Positions 1 to 8,589 of a stretch of 64,000 bases of DNA are shown piece after piece (position 1 is the first letter of the stretch; each line of letters starts with the position of its first letter). The stretch is from JBBSEX01 sp038239345. Lineage in GTDB: Bacteria > Acidobacteriota > Terriglobia > Bryobacterales > Bryobacteraceae. Both the position numbers and the translations under genes were made by a program. The notes under the pieces are model-generated. The model ran no database searches. It saw only the letters and a list, made by a program, of their open reading frames with translations, and was not told the DNA's origin. The stretch spans positions 62,001-126,000 of the forward strand of contig JBBSEX010000015.1 of the NCBI GenBank assembly GCA_038239345.1, read 5' to 3'.

Positions 1-179
1 TGGCGGTAGAGAGTGCCTGGGCCGATGCGCGCTTGGCGAGCGATGTCGTCGAGTGTAGCTTCCGCTCCGTGGCGCGTGAAGGCGACCTTGGCAACCTTGA
101 GGATGCGCTCGCGGTTGCGCTGCGCGTCGGCTCGGGGCTTGCGTGCGGCCGAAGGTGGCGAGGACTGCTTTTCCGGCAT
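1..179 (-). CDS. TetR/AcrR family transcriptional regulator (N-terminal part, cut by window edge)
   Basis: Reads from an ATG at 179 leftward off the window. About 59 residues are visible. After a basic, Pro/Ser-rich leader comes the typical TetR helix-turn-helix: a stretch like RERILKVAKVAFTRHGAEAT, then LDDIARQARIGPGTLYR, where the GPGTLYR recognition helix is characteristic. The ligand-binding domain lies outside the window. The gene is divergent from the SDR gene at 298, the usual arrangement in which a TetR repressor controls itself and the neighbouring oxidoreductase. Two matching palindromes lie between them. Family call is firm; ligand unknown. Confidence 0.85.
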   Translation of the reverse strand, partial: MPEKQSSPPSAARKPRADAQRNRERILKVAKVAFTRHGAEATLDDIARQARIGPGTLYR

Positions 180-210
180 ACATAAGCATCGCAGAAAAGA
201 TTTCTTGCAA

Positions 211-253
211 CCGGAGACGATCTCCGGTTATCTAACAAACGGAGATTGTCTCC
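211..253. promoter_or_regulatory. Tandem palindromes, probable TetR operators
   Basis: Two similar inverted repeats with the pattern GGAGA-N3-TCTCC lie between the divergent TetR and SDR genes: 211-227 (7-bp arms CCGGAGA/TCTCCGG) and 241-253 (5-bp arms). Their centres are 28 bp apart, close to three helical turns. A direct repeat TTAGTAAACG follows just before the SDR start. Operator function is inferred from position and symmetry. Confidence 0.6.
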
Positions 254-297
254 ACTTTAGTAAACGCCGATTTTAGTAAACGGCAAAAGGACTAACT

Positions 298-1185
298 ATG
301 CGAGTTTTTGTGACTGGAGCGACAGGATTCATCGGGACGGAACTGGTGAAGGAACTCATCGAGGCCGGGCATCAGGTGCGCGGGATGGCACGCAGCGACG
401 CAGGGGCGGAGCAGTTAAAGTCTGCTGGCGCCGAGCCGCATCGGGGCGATCTTAAGGACCTGGACAGCCTGCGCAGCGGGGCAACGGGCATGGATGCCGT
501 GGTGAACCTTGCCTTTAACCACGACGACTTCTCCGAGTTCGCTAAGAGCGCGGACGACGAGCGGAAGGCCATTGAGGCGCTAGGTTCCGTACTGGAACCG
601 GGCAAGCTGCTGATTGTGACCTCGGGGACCGGACTGGCGAGCGGCGGACCGGGGCACGTGCGCACGGAGAGCGATCCGCCGGCGATCTCGGGAGCGCTAC
701 CTCGGCAGCCTGAACAGACAGCAAGAGTCGTAGCCGAGCGGGGTATCCGGGTGGGGATTGTGCGCCTGCCGCAGGTGCATGACACGCGCAAACAGGGACT
801 GGTGGTTCTATTGACGCAGACAGCTCGGGAGAAGGGTGTTTCGGCCTATGTCGGCGATGGCGCGAATCGCTGGGCGGCGGCTCCGTTGCAAGACGTAGCG
901 CATCTGTATCGTCTCGCGATCGAGCAGACGGGACCGGGGGTGACGGTGTATCACGCGGTGCAGGAAGAAGGCGTGGCGCTGCGCGAGATCGCCGAGACGC
1001 TTGGCAGAGGGCTGAAAATGCCAGTGGTGGCGATCGATCCAGAGAAGGCTGGCGAACACTTCGGGTGGGCTGCGCACTTCGCGGGGTTGGACATGCCGGC
1101 TTCCAGCGATTGGACGCGCAAGGCGCTGGATTGGGAGCCCACTGGGCCGGGCTTGATCGAGGATCTGACCAACATGAAGTTCTGA
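298..1185 (+). CDS. Atypical SDR, NAD(P)-dependent epimerase/NmrA-like oxidoreductase
   Basis: 295 residues with an N-terminal Rossmann fold: VFVTGATGFIG at residues 3-13 gives the GxxGxxG dinucleotide-binding motif, and an Arg-rich MARS segment at about 31-34 suggests NADP preference. No clear catalytic YxxxK is visible, so it belongs with the extended or atypical SDRs whose substrates cannot be read from sequence. The start is the ATG at 298, preceded by AAAGG. It is divergent from a TetR gene with tandem operators between them, so induction by a small molecule is likely (inference). Confidence 0.8.
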   Translation: MRVFVTGATGFIGTELVKELIEAGHQVRGMARSDAGAEQLKSAGAEPHRGDLKDLDSLRSGATGMDAVVNLAFNHDDFSEFAKSADDERKAIEALGSVLEPGKLLIVTSGTGLASGGPGHVRTESDPPAISGALPRQPEQTARVVAERGIRVGIVRLPQVHDTRKQGLVVLLTQTAREKGVSAYVGDGANRWAAAPLQDVAHLYRLAIEQTGPGVTVYHAVQEEGVALREIAETLGRGLKMPVVAIDPEKAGEHFGWAAHFAGLDMPASSDWTRKALDWEPTGPGLIEDLTNMKF

Positions 1186-1358
1186 CGAAGCCGCGTCGCA
1201 GCTTCAAGCCTGGGCTCACTCGGGACCCGTTTAGTGTGACAGGATTACCGCATTCAGGAAATTCCGGGATGGGCCCCCGGCAATAAGTGCCCGATTTGAC
1301 ACAGCAGTACTACCATTACTCTTTCCGCGGAAGTACTAAGTATTTCATTTTCAGGTAC

Positions 1359-1388
1359 TTGCGCTACCGTTACAAACCCTGGTATGCT
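1359..1388 (+). promoter_or_regulatory. Possible sigma-70-type promoter of the OmpA lipoprotein gene
   Basis: TTGCGC at 1359-1364 and TATGCT at 1383-1388 are separated by 18 bp and sit 33 bp before the ATG at 1421. The match is moderate and transcription is not shown. Confidence 0.35.
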
Positions 1389-1420
1389 GCTTGCTAATTC
1401 CAAACAGGAGGCTCAACCAT

Positions 1421-2197
1421 ATGTTCAACAGGGGAATTGCCCCGGGGGCAGTGCTTAGCGCGGTTTCGATGCTAGCTCTTGCAGGCGCAGGCTGCGCGAC
1501 GAAAAAGCATGTTCGGGAAGCCATCGCTCCCGTCCAGAACAGGGTATCGGATGTCGAGAAGAAAACTGCGGAAAATACTACCGCGATTGGCGATCTTGAC
1601 CGAAACGTATCCCGCGCCGATGAGCGTGCCATGGAGGCCGATCGCAAAGCAGTGGCTGCTGGTCAAGCCGCATCGAAGGCGAATGATCTTGCAATGCAGG
1701 CTGGACAGAAAGCGGACGGAGCCAATACGCTAGCGCAGCAAAGCATGAGCAAAGCCGACAGCGTGCAGCAGAATCTGGCGCGGACGGTGGACAATCTCGA
1801 CAATTACAAGATGGTGAGCACGGAAAAGCTGCTCTTCAAGGTCAATCACAGCGAGTTGGATAAGGACGCGAAAGCCAAGCTCGATACCTTCGCCGAAGGC
1901 TTATCGTCCGTGAAGAATTACATTATCGAGGTGGAAGGATTCACCGATCGCACTGGCAACAAGGCTTTAAATCTGGAGTTGAGCCGGCGGCGCGCGGAAG
2001 CCGTGGTACGTTATTTGACGGTCTCAAAGAACGTGCCTTTACGCAAGATTCATGACATGGGCGTGGGCGCTGAAGATCCGAACGCCGATAACAAGACTCG
2101 CGAGGCACGCCGCGAAAATCGCCGCGTGGACCTGAGACTATATTCGCTCGATATGAATGGAGTCATGGCTGCCCCCAGCAGCCCGGGAACAAATTAA
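1421..2197 (+). CDS. OmpA family peptidoglycan-binding lipoprotein
   Basis: 258 residues from the ATG at 1421, chosen because AGGAGG at 1406-1411 lies 9 bp upstream. An upstream in-frame start at 1391 would spoil the signal peptide. The N terminus is a lipoprotein signal with lipobox LAGAGC. Residues of about 35-125 are an Ala-rich heptad-like coiled coil, resembling Lpp-type spacers. The C-terminal 110 residues are an OmpA domain (VEGFTDRTGN, then LSRRRAEAVVRYL and GVGAEDP), which binds meso-diaminopimelate of peptidoglycan. Expected role: an outer-membrane lipoprotein tethering the envelope, Pal-like. It stands alone and converges on the next gene. Confidence 0.85.
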   Translation: MFNRGIAPGAVLSAVSMLALAGAGCATKKHVREAIAPVQNRVSDVEKKTAENTTAIGDLDRNVSRADERAMEADRKAVAAGQAASKANDLAMQAGQKADGANTLAQQSMSKADSVQQNLARTVDNLDNYKMVSTEKLLFKVNHSELDKDAKAKLDTFAEGLSSVKNYIIEVEGFTDRTGNKALNLELSRRRAEAVVRYLTVSKNVPLRKIHDMGVGAEDPNADNKTREARRENRRVDLRLYSLDMNGVMAAPSSPGTN

Positions 2198-2209
2198 GTA
2201 GGCATGGTT

Positions 2210-2237
2210 GAGCCGCGTAGAACGCGCTGCGTGGCTC
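2210..2237. terminator. Hairpin between convergent genes
   Basis: GAGCCGCG (2210-2217) can pair with CGTGGCTC (2230-2237), an 8-bp stem with one G-U pair. It lies between the convergent OmpA lipoprotein and the minus-strand lipoprotein gene. There is no T-run, so intrinsic termination is uncertain. Confidence 0.35.
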
Positions 2238-2243
2238 GGCTTG

Positions 2244-2864
2244 CTAACGGAATTCCCGCGTTAAATCCTGCGCAAGTAAATCTGCCCGATCCGCCAGACT
2301 CTTGGCCGCCTCCACATCTCGATTTCGCAATTCGCTAGCCTGCGTCAATAACGTTTCCACTTGCCGGTAAACTACCTTCTGACTATCGGACAGACTCTTG
2401 GTCCGAAGGAAATCCAAACTCTTTGTGACGCGGTCGGAAACTTGTCTTAAGCTGTCCAGATATTCGCGCTCCTGTGCCGGCGTCAAAACCGCTCCTAGCC
2501 GGGGAGTCGCTGGAATTGCCGCGGCGACAGTCGAAGCTTGTTGCACCACTGGATTTTCCTTCGGCGCTTCTTTCGCTAGCACCACTTTCTTCTTCCGGCG
2601 CTTGGGAGCCGTATATCCCGGCAATTTCGGTATCGGCTGCGTGGGCGGACGCGATTCAGCCGAAGTATTCGGCAAATTAGGAGGCGTCGGCATCGCCGGA
2701 GGATCGCCGAGGGGCTTGGCAGGAGGCACAGTCGGAATATTAGCCGGCGCAAGATGAGCCTGCCTCGAATGCCTGTGGAAGGGATTACAGGAGGACGAAA
2801 TAATGGCGCCGCTCAGCAGGATTGCCGCCAAAAAAGAAGGACGAGTGTACGCAGGCCGCGTCAG
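2244..2864 (-). CDS. Putative Pro-rich lipoprotein with C-terminal helical domain, third gene of the RR-HK operon
   Basis: About 206 residues if translation starts at CTG 2864, which forms a CTGA overlap with the stop of the histidine kinase. No ATG fits, and the frame runs unbroken far into the kinase gene in an unlikely composition. From this CTG the N terminus reads as a lipoprotein signal (FLAAILLSGAIISSSC) with Cys near residue 26. Then come a Pro-rich linker, a basic patch (KRRKKK) and about 90 residues of helices with many Gln, Arg and Leu. I do not recognise a named family. Translational coupling to the sensor kinase suggests an envelope accessory role. A TTG a few codons downstream is the alternative start. 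Confidence 0.6.
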   Translation of the reverse strand: MTRPAYTRPSFLAAILLSGAIISSSCNPFHRHSRQAHLAPANIPTVPPAKPLGDPPAMPTPPNLPNTSAESRPPTQPIPKLPGYTAPKRRKKKVVLAKEAPKENPVVQQASTVAAAIPATPRLGAVLTPAQEREYLDSLRQVSDRVTKSLDFLRTKSLSDSQKVVYRQVETLLTQASELRNRDVEAAKSLADRADLLAQDLTREFR

Positions 2865-4747
2865 CGTGGCACCGCCGCGCTCGGCGTTTTCTGCAGCTGT
2901 GGAAGAGAAGCTGATAACGCCTCCGGAAATCGAAACCGAAAAGAAGTACCCGTTCCGGGTGTGCTTTCGAAGTCCAGTGTACCATTGTGCAACTGAACCA
3001 CCCGGAAGGTCATCGCGAGGCCAATACCCGACCCCCGTGACTTTGTTGTGAAGTACAAATTGAATACTTTGTCTTGCACGGCGAGCGGAATTCCGGGTCC
3101 AGTATCGGTGATCGTAGCGACGCATTCGTCGCCATGCCGCTCCACGCATATTCGCAACAGACCGCCCATCGGCATCGCTTCAATGGCGTTGATTGCGACG
3201 TTAAGAATCGCTTGTTTCAGCAGGTCCACATCGCCTCTTAGATGAACGGACCGGCCGTTGGCCTCAAACTCCACTTTGATGCCTTTGCTCGCGGCATCGG
3301 GACGAACCAGATCGGCCAATTCCTTTGCCAGATTCGTGAGGTCGATGTCGACAAACTGCAAGGTCAGGGGGCGCGTGAAATCCAGAAAAGTGCGAACAAC
3401 CCGGTCCAGCCGGGAGATCTCGGTTGCAATTACTTGAATCTCCGGGGTTTCGTTTTCCAACTTCGTTTTTAAGACTTCCACGTGCAGGGCGATGGCGTTC
3501 AACGGATTTTTAATTTCGTGCGCCACGCCTCCGGTGAGCCGGCTAATGGCCGCCAAGCGATTGGAGACGTCCAATTGCCATTCGATTTGGCGCCGCGTCT
3601 CAGCGTCCCGAAGCGTGATCAGCGTTCCAATCTGATGGCTGCCGGAATTGCCCGCGAGTAATTCGACGTTTAGCAGTAAGCGAGCGATTGGTACACCATC
3701 CTTTTCCACTGGAACCACGACATCCTGCAAGGGCTGCCGGCGCGCAACGGCGCTTTGGATCGCGCTCCCAAGCGCAGTGGATGCGGGAAACACGTCCTCA
3801 AGGGAACGCCCAATCGCGGCCTCCGGATCCCACCCCAACAGCCGCTCTACCGGACGCCCGGCCATCATCAAGCGTCCGTTGGGATCGAACAGCAAGACCG
3901 CTTCTTCCAGTCTCTGCAGAAGGTGCTCCACATTGCTGCGCAATTCATTGGCGTCTTCCTTGGCGCCCAGATACTGTTGGCCCAGCGCGTTCAACTTGCT
4001 TTGCACGTCGGCGAACTCTTTCGATTCCCCCAAGGTCTCGGATTTCATCACCGGGAATGCCCCGGTACTGATCAGGTCGATCTTTTTGCTGAGCCGCTCC
4101 AGGGGCCGGAGAATCACATCCGGGAGCAGGAAAGCCATGCCCACGGAGAACAACAGGAAGGTGACGAAGAGGACAAGTAAATCCCCCAACGGCCCGTTAA
4201 TCGTGTCGCGCACGAATACCGACGAGATCAAAACAACGATGGAGAATATTTTCTTCTGCTTGACGCCGATGGGAACGGTGACGGCATAACTCTCGCGCTT
4301 TGTCATTACGGAGAAGAGCTTCGCCGCCCGGCCTTGTTCATTCCATCGTTGGTATTCGGGTTCGTTCCAGCCCTTCGCGCCGATGCGGCTGGGCACCGTG
4401 CTGACCAACACTTCCCCGTCGGCTCCGGCAATAAAGACTTCCAGCGCATTGGAATTGGCCAGTGTTTCGTTCAGCAGCTGGCGAATATCCGGATCGGTGC
4501 GCACGATCTGGGTCCAAACTTCCCTGCTCTCGTCGAGCGTCGTGGGGGCGGGATTGCGTTGACTGGCGCGCTGTTCGATGTCGAGAGAAACCGCGCCCTT
4601 TACCTGATTGGCCACTAATCGCGCACGATCGAAGGTGCTGGTAAAGGCCAACTCCATGAAGTTGATCAGGTAAACCAGCGAGAGCACGATGATCACGGTG
4701 CCGATCGAAGCTACAATCGCTACCCGCAGCCGCGTTCGAAGAGACAT
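2861..4747 (-). CDS. Membrane-bound PAS sensor histidine kinase, NtrB/AtoS type
   Basis: 628 residues. A transmembrane helix at about 9-30 and another at about 188-210 enclose an extracytoplasmic sensor region of about 155 residues. A HAMP-like linker and a PAS domain (about 285-385, LLFDPNGRLMMAGRPVERLLG) follow. The HisKA H-box GGVAHEIKNPLNA places the phospho-accepting His at residue 410. The HATPase shows the N-box NAIEAM, G1 DTGPGI and G2 GSGIGLAM. It lies 23 bp downstream of an NtrC-type regulator and is surely its partner. The signal is unknown. Its stop overlaps the start of the lipoprotein gene. Confidence 0.93.
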   Translation of the reverse strand: MSLRTRLRVAIVASIGTVIIVLSLVYLINFMELAFTSTFDRARLVANQVKGAVSLDIEQRASQRNPAPTTLDESREVWTQIVRTDPDIRQLLNETLANSNALEVFIAGADGEVLVSTVPSRIGAKGWNEPEYQRWNEQGRAAKLFSVMTKRESYAVTVPIGVKQKKIFSIVVLISSVFVRDTINGPLGDLLVLFVTFLLFSVGMAFLLPDVILRPLERLSKKIDLISTGAFPVMKSETLGESKEFADVQSKLNALGQQYLGAKEDANELRSNVEHLLQRLEEAVLLFDPNGRLMMAGRPVERLLGWDPEAAIGRSLEDVFPASTALGSAIQSAVARRQPLQDVVVPVEKDGVPIARLLLNVELLAGNSGSHQIGTLITLRDAETRRQIEWQLDVSNRLAAISRLTGGVAHEIKNPLNAIALHVEVLKTKLENETPEIQVIATEISRLDRVVRTFLDFTRPLTLQFVDIDLTNLAKELADLVRPDAASKGIKVEFEANGRSVHLRGDVDLLKQAILNVAINAIEAMPMGGLLRICVERHGDECVATITDTGPGIPLAVQDKVFNLYFTTKSRGSGIGLAMTFRVVQLHNGTLDFESTPGTGTSFRFRFPEALSASLPQLQKTPSAAVPR

Positions 4748-4770
4748 CGACTATTCCGCCACTTCCGGCA

Positions 4771-6225
4771 TCAATCGGTGCCGGTCTCGGCTTCAGACGC
4801 CGCTGCCGAGTCGTATTCCTTGAGCTTATTGAACAGAGTCTTGAGACTGATTCCGAGGATTTCGGCTGCTCTTGTCTTGTTGTTCTTGGTGTGTTGCAAA
4901 GTGATTTGGATTAGCGCTTTCTCCGCCTCGCCTACCGTCGTGCCCACGGTCAGCCGCACACCGTTCGGTTCATGCTCCGGTGCCGGCGGCCGTGCTCCAG
5001 TTGGCGCGCCAAAATCATGGGGCAGGTGGTGCCGGGTGATGGTGCCTTCTCCGGCCACAATCACCGCCCGCTCCAGGACGTTCCGCAATTCGCGCACATT
5101 GCCCGGCCAGTTGTGACGCTGTATCATCTGCATCACTTCATGATCAAGGTCCGTCACCCGGCAGCCATGCTTCTTGTTGAGCATCCCTAAAAGCGCTTCA
5201 GCTATCAGCGGAATATCTCCTTCGCGTTGACGAAGCGGCGGCAGATCGATCCGGAATACGTTCAAGCGGTAATAAAGATCCTCGCGCAGCTCACCCTTTC
5301 GAAGTGCTTCCTCCACCGCCTTATTAGTAGCCGCGATGATCCGCACATCCACTGAGATTTCGCTCTTGCCTCCCAAGCGACGCACGTGCGAATCTTCCAG
5401 CACACGAAGCAGCTTGGCTTGTGTGGCGGCGGGCATTTCGGCCAGCTCGTCCAGTAACAGGGTTCCATATTGGGCTAACTCGAAGCAGCCCGCGCGCCTC
5501 TCCACGGCTCCGGTGAATGCGCCCTTTTCATGCCCGAAAAGCTCGCTCTCCATCAATGTTTCTGGAAGCGCCGCGCAGTTGATCGCCACGAACGGGCCAC
5601 CGCGCCGGGGGCTTAAATGATGAATCGCCCGGGCCACCAATTCCTTGCCCGTCCCGCTCTCGCCCGTGATCAGCGCCGCTGCCCTACTTGGAGCCACTTG
5701 CCGAACGAGCGAGAATACCTGCTGCATCTGCGGCGACGATCCCACTAGATCCACCAACACGCCCTGATAGCTCAGCTGCCGCTGCAGCCGCTCGGTCTCT
5801 TCCGCCAAGCGGCTTTGCGACGCCGCCCGCTCCAGAAGAATCCGCAACGCACTCGCCTGGATAGGCTTTTCCATGAACCAGAACGCACCCAGATCATGCA
5901 TGGTCTGAATCGCAGTCTCGATATTGCCGAATGCTGTCAGTACGATCGCCGGAGGCATGTTGCCCTGAGACCCCAGTCGCTTCAGCAATTCGAAGCCGTC
6001 CATCCGCGGCATCATCAGGTCGGTTACCAGCACGTGAACCGGGGCAATTGCTAATTTATCCAGCGCCTCTTGTCCATCGGCCGCCGTCAGCGCTTCGAAT
6101 CCCCAGGAGGTAACCATGCTCGCCAGGCCAGCGCGTTGGAACTCCTCGTCGTCGACTATTAGAATCCGCGTGGCTGGGCCTACGGCTACCTTACTCATCG
6201 CTGCCATTGTACTTGATTGGCTCAT
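4771..6225 (-). CDS. Sigma-54-dependent response regulator, NtrC/AtoC family
   Basis: 484 residues from ATG 6225; ATGs at 6207 and 6198 are possible and none has a strong ribosome-binding site. Receiver domain: ILIVDDEEFQR, with phospho-acceptor Asp69 in VTDLMMPRMDG. AAA+ sigma-54 interaction domain: Walker A GESGTGKE, the GAFTGA loop and the R-finger region. C-terminal Fis-type HTH: TRAAEILGISLKTLFNKLKEY. It activates sigma-54 RNA polymerase at enhancers when phosphorylated, presumably by the kinase encoded directly downstream. I found no convincing -24/-12 site in the window to name its targets. Confidence 0.93.
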   Translation of the reverse strand: MSQSSTMAAMSKVAVGPATRILIVDDEEFQRAGLASMVTSWGFEALTAADGQEALDKLAIAPVHVLVTDLMMPRMDGFELLKRLGSQGNMPPAIVLTAFGNIETAIQTMHDLGAFWFMEKPIQASALRILLERAASQSRLAEETERLQRQLSYQGVLVDLVGSSPQMQQVFSLVRQVAPSRAAALITGESGTGKELVARAIHHLSPRRGGPFVAINCAALPETLMESELFGHEKGAFTGAVERRAGCFELAQYGTLLLDELAEMPAATQAKLLRVLEDSHVRRLGGKSEISVDVRIIAATNKAVEEALRKGELREDLYYRLNVFRIDLPPLRQREGDIPLIAEALLGMLNKKHGCRVTDLDHEVMQMIQRHNWPGNVRELRNVLERAVIVAGEGTITRHHLPHDFGAPTGARPPAPEHEPNGVRLTVGTTVGEAEKALIQITLQHTKNNKTRAAEILGISLKTLFNKLKEYDSAAASEAETGTD

Positions 6226-6290
6226 TTTGACGATATTTGGCTCAGTTTGTGTGGACGCTCCGGGCAGCAAATGATTTCATTCCGCCAGCG

Positions 6291-6938
6291 CTACTTTTCA
6301 GCCAGCCAGGCCAGGAAGAGTCCATCGGGCGAAACATCTTCCCAGTAGCTGATGAATCGGCTGGAAACATGAGTGCAGTGCCGTTCCAACAGCGTTTCCA
6401 GCTCTTTTCGCCCGAACCATTTCTCCCAGTCCGGTGTCGCCAGCTTGCCCCACTGTTCGATATTCTTATCTATGATCACGATCTTGCCGCCGGGGCGCAC
6501 CACACGGCAGATTTCAGCGACGGCGGTCTCAATTGATATCGCATGCTCAAGCGATTCCGTAGCGTATGCGCCATCGAACGAATTGCTTGCTAGCGGGAGC
6601 TCATTCATCGATGCGGTAACACGGTGCACACTTGTTGGAACACGCCGCAGCATCTCTTCGGCCAGGTCGACTGCGACCACTACACTGTCCGGATGACGTT
6701 CTTTGACGATGCGCGCGAAGCGGCCTTTCCCACACCCGACATCCAGGATTCGCTTGCCGCCCATCTCGCCCAGATGTTCCAGTATTATTTGGACGTGATA
6801 AATCCGGGCATCGATTGTGGATGGAAAATGCTCCTCATCGGCCGCTGCGGCATTGAAAAACCGGCGGATTTCGGCGGTCGGCGGCGGCTCGGACTTTGGT
6901 TCGCGGAATAGAAACCGCCGCAGCCACTGGAGGCTCAT
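6291..6938 (-). CDS. Class I SAM-dependent methyltransferase
   Basis: 215 residues from ATG 6938, which overlaps the stop of the phosphofructokinase gene as ATGA. Motif I is ILDVGCGKGRFA at about residues 65-76, an acidic motif II follows (VVAVDLAEEM), then the motif of the Methyltransf_11 type (LPLASNSFDGAYATESLEH) and a VVRPGGKIVIIDKN strand. The substrate cannot be inferred. Coupling to PFK is tight, while the gap of about 65 bp to the regulator downstream leaves room for separate control. Confidence 0.88.
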   Translation of the reverse strand: MSLQWLRRFLFREPKSEPPPTAEIRRFFNAAAADEEHFPSTIDARIYHVQIILEHLGEMGGKRILDVGCGKGRFARIVKERHPDSVVVAVDLAEEMLRRVPTSVHRVTASMNELPLASNSFDGAYATESLEHAISIETAVAEICRVVRPGGKIVIIDKNIEQWGKLATPDWEKWFGRKELETLLERHCTHVSSRFISYWEDVSPDGLFLAWLAEK

Positions 6939-8119
6939 GCCCGCGTGAGGAAAATCGGCAGGCCCGTCTTGTTGGCGTAGTTCGGTCGATAGCGATGCGT
7001 GTCGTACATGGTGGCGATTTCCACATGCCTTGGTCCAAGTTTCGGGTCGGGGATTTCCACCATCGCGTAGCAACCATTCACCAGAGCGGTCATCAGGCCG
7101 CTTTTACCCTCCATCACGGAATCGAAGGCCATGGTGCCGAAAGTGGAAGCCACCAGTTTGTCGACGAAGTCCGGCGAACCGCTGCGCAGATCGTATGTCA
7201 GATCGCTCACCACGGTTTCTTCCTTCGTTAAACGTTGAATTTCCTGATTGAGAACCTCTCCGACGTTGGCCTTCTTGCGGTGACCAAAGGCGTCGGGTTC
7301 GCCCACTTCCTGAACTTGATAGCCTTCCCACACGGCGCCTTCGGAAACCACGAGCAACGCGTAATTGCTGGGATTATTACGCTTATCGCGCATCAGGATT
7401 TCAATTAGCTTGTTCAAATCGAATTTGTATTCGGGAATCAAACAGCGGATCGAGGTGACATAGGCGGTGTACAAAGCCGTGTAGCCGGCATCGCGCCCGA
7501 AGATGCGAAAGATTCCAATCCGTTCGTGAGACCCGACGGTTGTGCGCTGCCGTTGAATCGCATCGTTGGCCCGGCTAATAGCGGTTGAGAAGCCGATACA
7601 ATACTCCGTGTTTCGAACATCGTTATCCATTGTCTTCGGAATCGCGATGACGTGGAACCCCAGCTTGTCCAGGGTGGCGGCGTAGCTAAGAGTATCGTCG
7701 CCCCCGATAGCGATCAGATAATCCAGTTGCAAGTTCTCCAGGTTCTTCAAGACCTGTTTGCTGAGGTCGTACACAGTGCTGGTAACGCCCTTTTTTGTCG
7801 ATTCGGACGTGGGAAAATCCGCTGCGTTCAAAAATTCCGGAACACTCTTCATCTTCGATGGGTTGGTCCGGCTGCTATGTAAGAACGTCCCCCCGGTGCG
7901 ATCGACAGTGCGGGTGTTCTCTCGACTCAATGGAAGAACGTAACGAGCTTTGCTTGCCGGGTCGTCGAAATTCAGGTGAGTTAGACCTTCCCACCCGCGG
8001 CGGATCCCGATTACCTCGCAGTTATTTTCGGTCCCCCGGTAGGTGACCCCCTTAATTACTGAGTTCAGACCGGGGACGTCGCCCCCGCCGGTGAGAATGC
8101 CGATTCGTTTAGAAGCCAT
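6935..8119 (-). CDS. pfp: 6-phosphofructokinase, with PPi-dependent signature residues
   Basis: 394 residues. Catalyses phosphorylation of fructose 6-phosphate to the 1,6-bisphosphate. The N terminus has GILTGGGDVPGLN. Two diagnostic positions are visible. The nucleotide loop reads GGDD, where ATP enzymes have GGDG, and the catalytic loop reads PKTMDND, where ATP enzymes have G-TIDND. In the PFK family Asp and Lys at these positions are the hallmark of pyrophosphate-dependent enzymes, which work reversibly. The insert-containing length and the motif SHERIGIFRIFGRDAGYTA fit the group close to PPi-PFKs. Phosphoryl donor is inferred, not shown. First gene of a minus-strand run. Confidence 0.9.
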   Translation of the reverse strand: MASKRIGILTGGGDVPGLNSVIKGVTYRGTENNCEVIGIRRGWEGLTHLNFDDPASKARYVLPLSRENTRTVDRTGGTFLHSSRTNPSKMKSVPEFLNAADFPTSESTKKGVTSTVYDLSKQVLKNLENLQLDYLIAIGGDDTLSYAATLDKLGFHVIAIPKTMDNDVRNTEYCIGFSTAISRANDAIQRQRTTVGSHERIGIFRIFGRDAGYTALYTAYVTSIRCLIPEYKFDLNKLIEILMRDKRNNPSNYALLVVSEGAVWEGYQVQEVGEPDAFGHRKKANVGEVLNQEIQRLTKEETVVSDLTYDLRSGSPDFVDKLVASTFGTMAFDSVMEGKSGLMTALVNGCYAMVEIPDPKLGPRHVEIATMYDTHRYRPNYANKTGLPIFLTRA

Positions 8120-8176
8120 GAGACTCCATTGTACGAATGAGTCGCAAGCACTGCCAACCGCTTGGCCGACGGAAAA

Positions 8177-8551
8177 TCAGGCATACAGGGAACCTGCTAT
8201 TTCCCGTTTGGCCAGAGGATTGTGTATCGCCAGGGGAGCCAGCTCGTAATTCGGGACGCTAGCCAATAGGAACCTCGCCGTTTTTGCCCCGGCAGCGGTT
8301 TGAAAGGTGCACGTTTGTCCGAAAGAGCGCCCTTCTACCCGCGTAATTTCGTGGTTCTGGCTTACCCGATAGGCCATTTCCGCTCCGTGATCGGCCTGTA
8401 GCGAATCGAGCGGCCAGTCGGAGTCGACCACCATCCGAATGCCGCCCTGGGCGCCAATTAAAATCGTCATTGAGGTCGGCGTCGTGCCGCTATTGGCTAC
8501 ATTTTCAGCTGCGTCGAAGATCCGTCCGGCGTTCTCAATGAATCTGTTCAC
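8177..8551 (-). CDS. Hypothetical protein, 124 aa
   Basis: Starts at GTG 8551 without an obvious ribosome-binding site. No signal peptide or membrane segment. The middle part has a beta-rich pattern with MTILIGAQGGIRMVVDSDWPLDSL and RSFGQTCTFQTAA, compatible with a small alpha/beta protein. I do not recognise a family. It lies between PFK and an SDR gene, all on the same strand, with gaps of 57 and 38 bp, so a shared transcript is possible. Confidence 0.6.
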   Translation of the reverse strand: MNRFIENAGRIFDAAENVANSGTTPTSMTILIGAQGGIRMVVDSDWPLDSLQADHGAEMAYRVSQNHEITRVEGRSFGQTCTFQTAAGAKTARFLLASVPNYELAPLAIHNPLAKREIAGSLYA

Positions 8552-8589
8552 AAAAATCTTATCGGGCCGGATTTCAACTCTGTGAGAAT

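Noticed and set aside
542..1219. Long minus-strand frame (225 codons) opposite the SDR gene
   Set aside because: Composition is Ser/Pro/Arg-rich shadow coding of a GC-rich gene; the plus-strand frame has a clear Rossmann motif and start.
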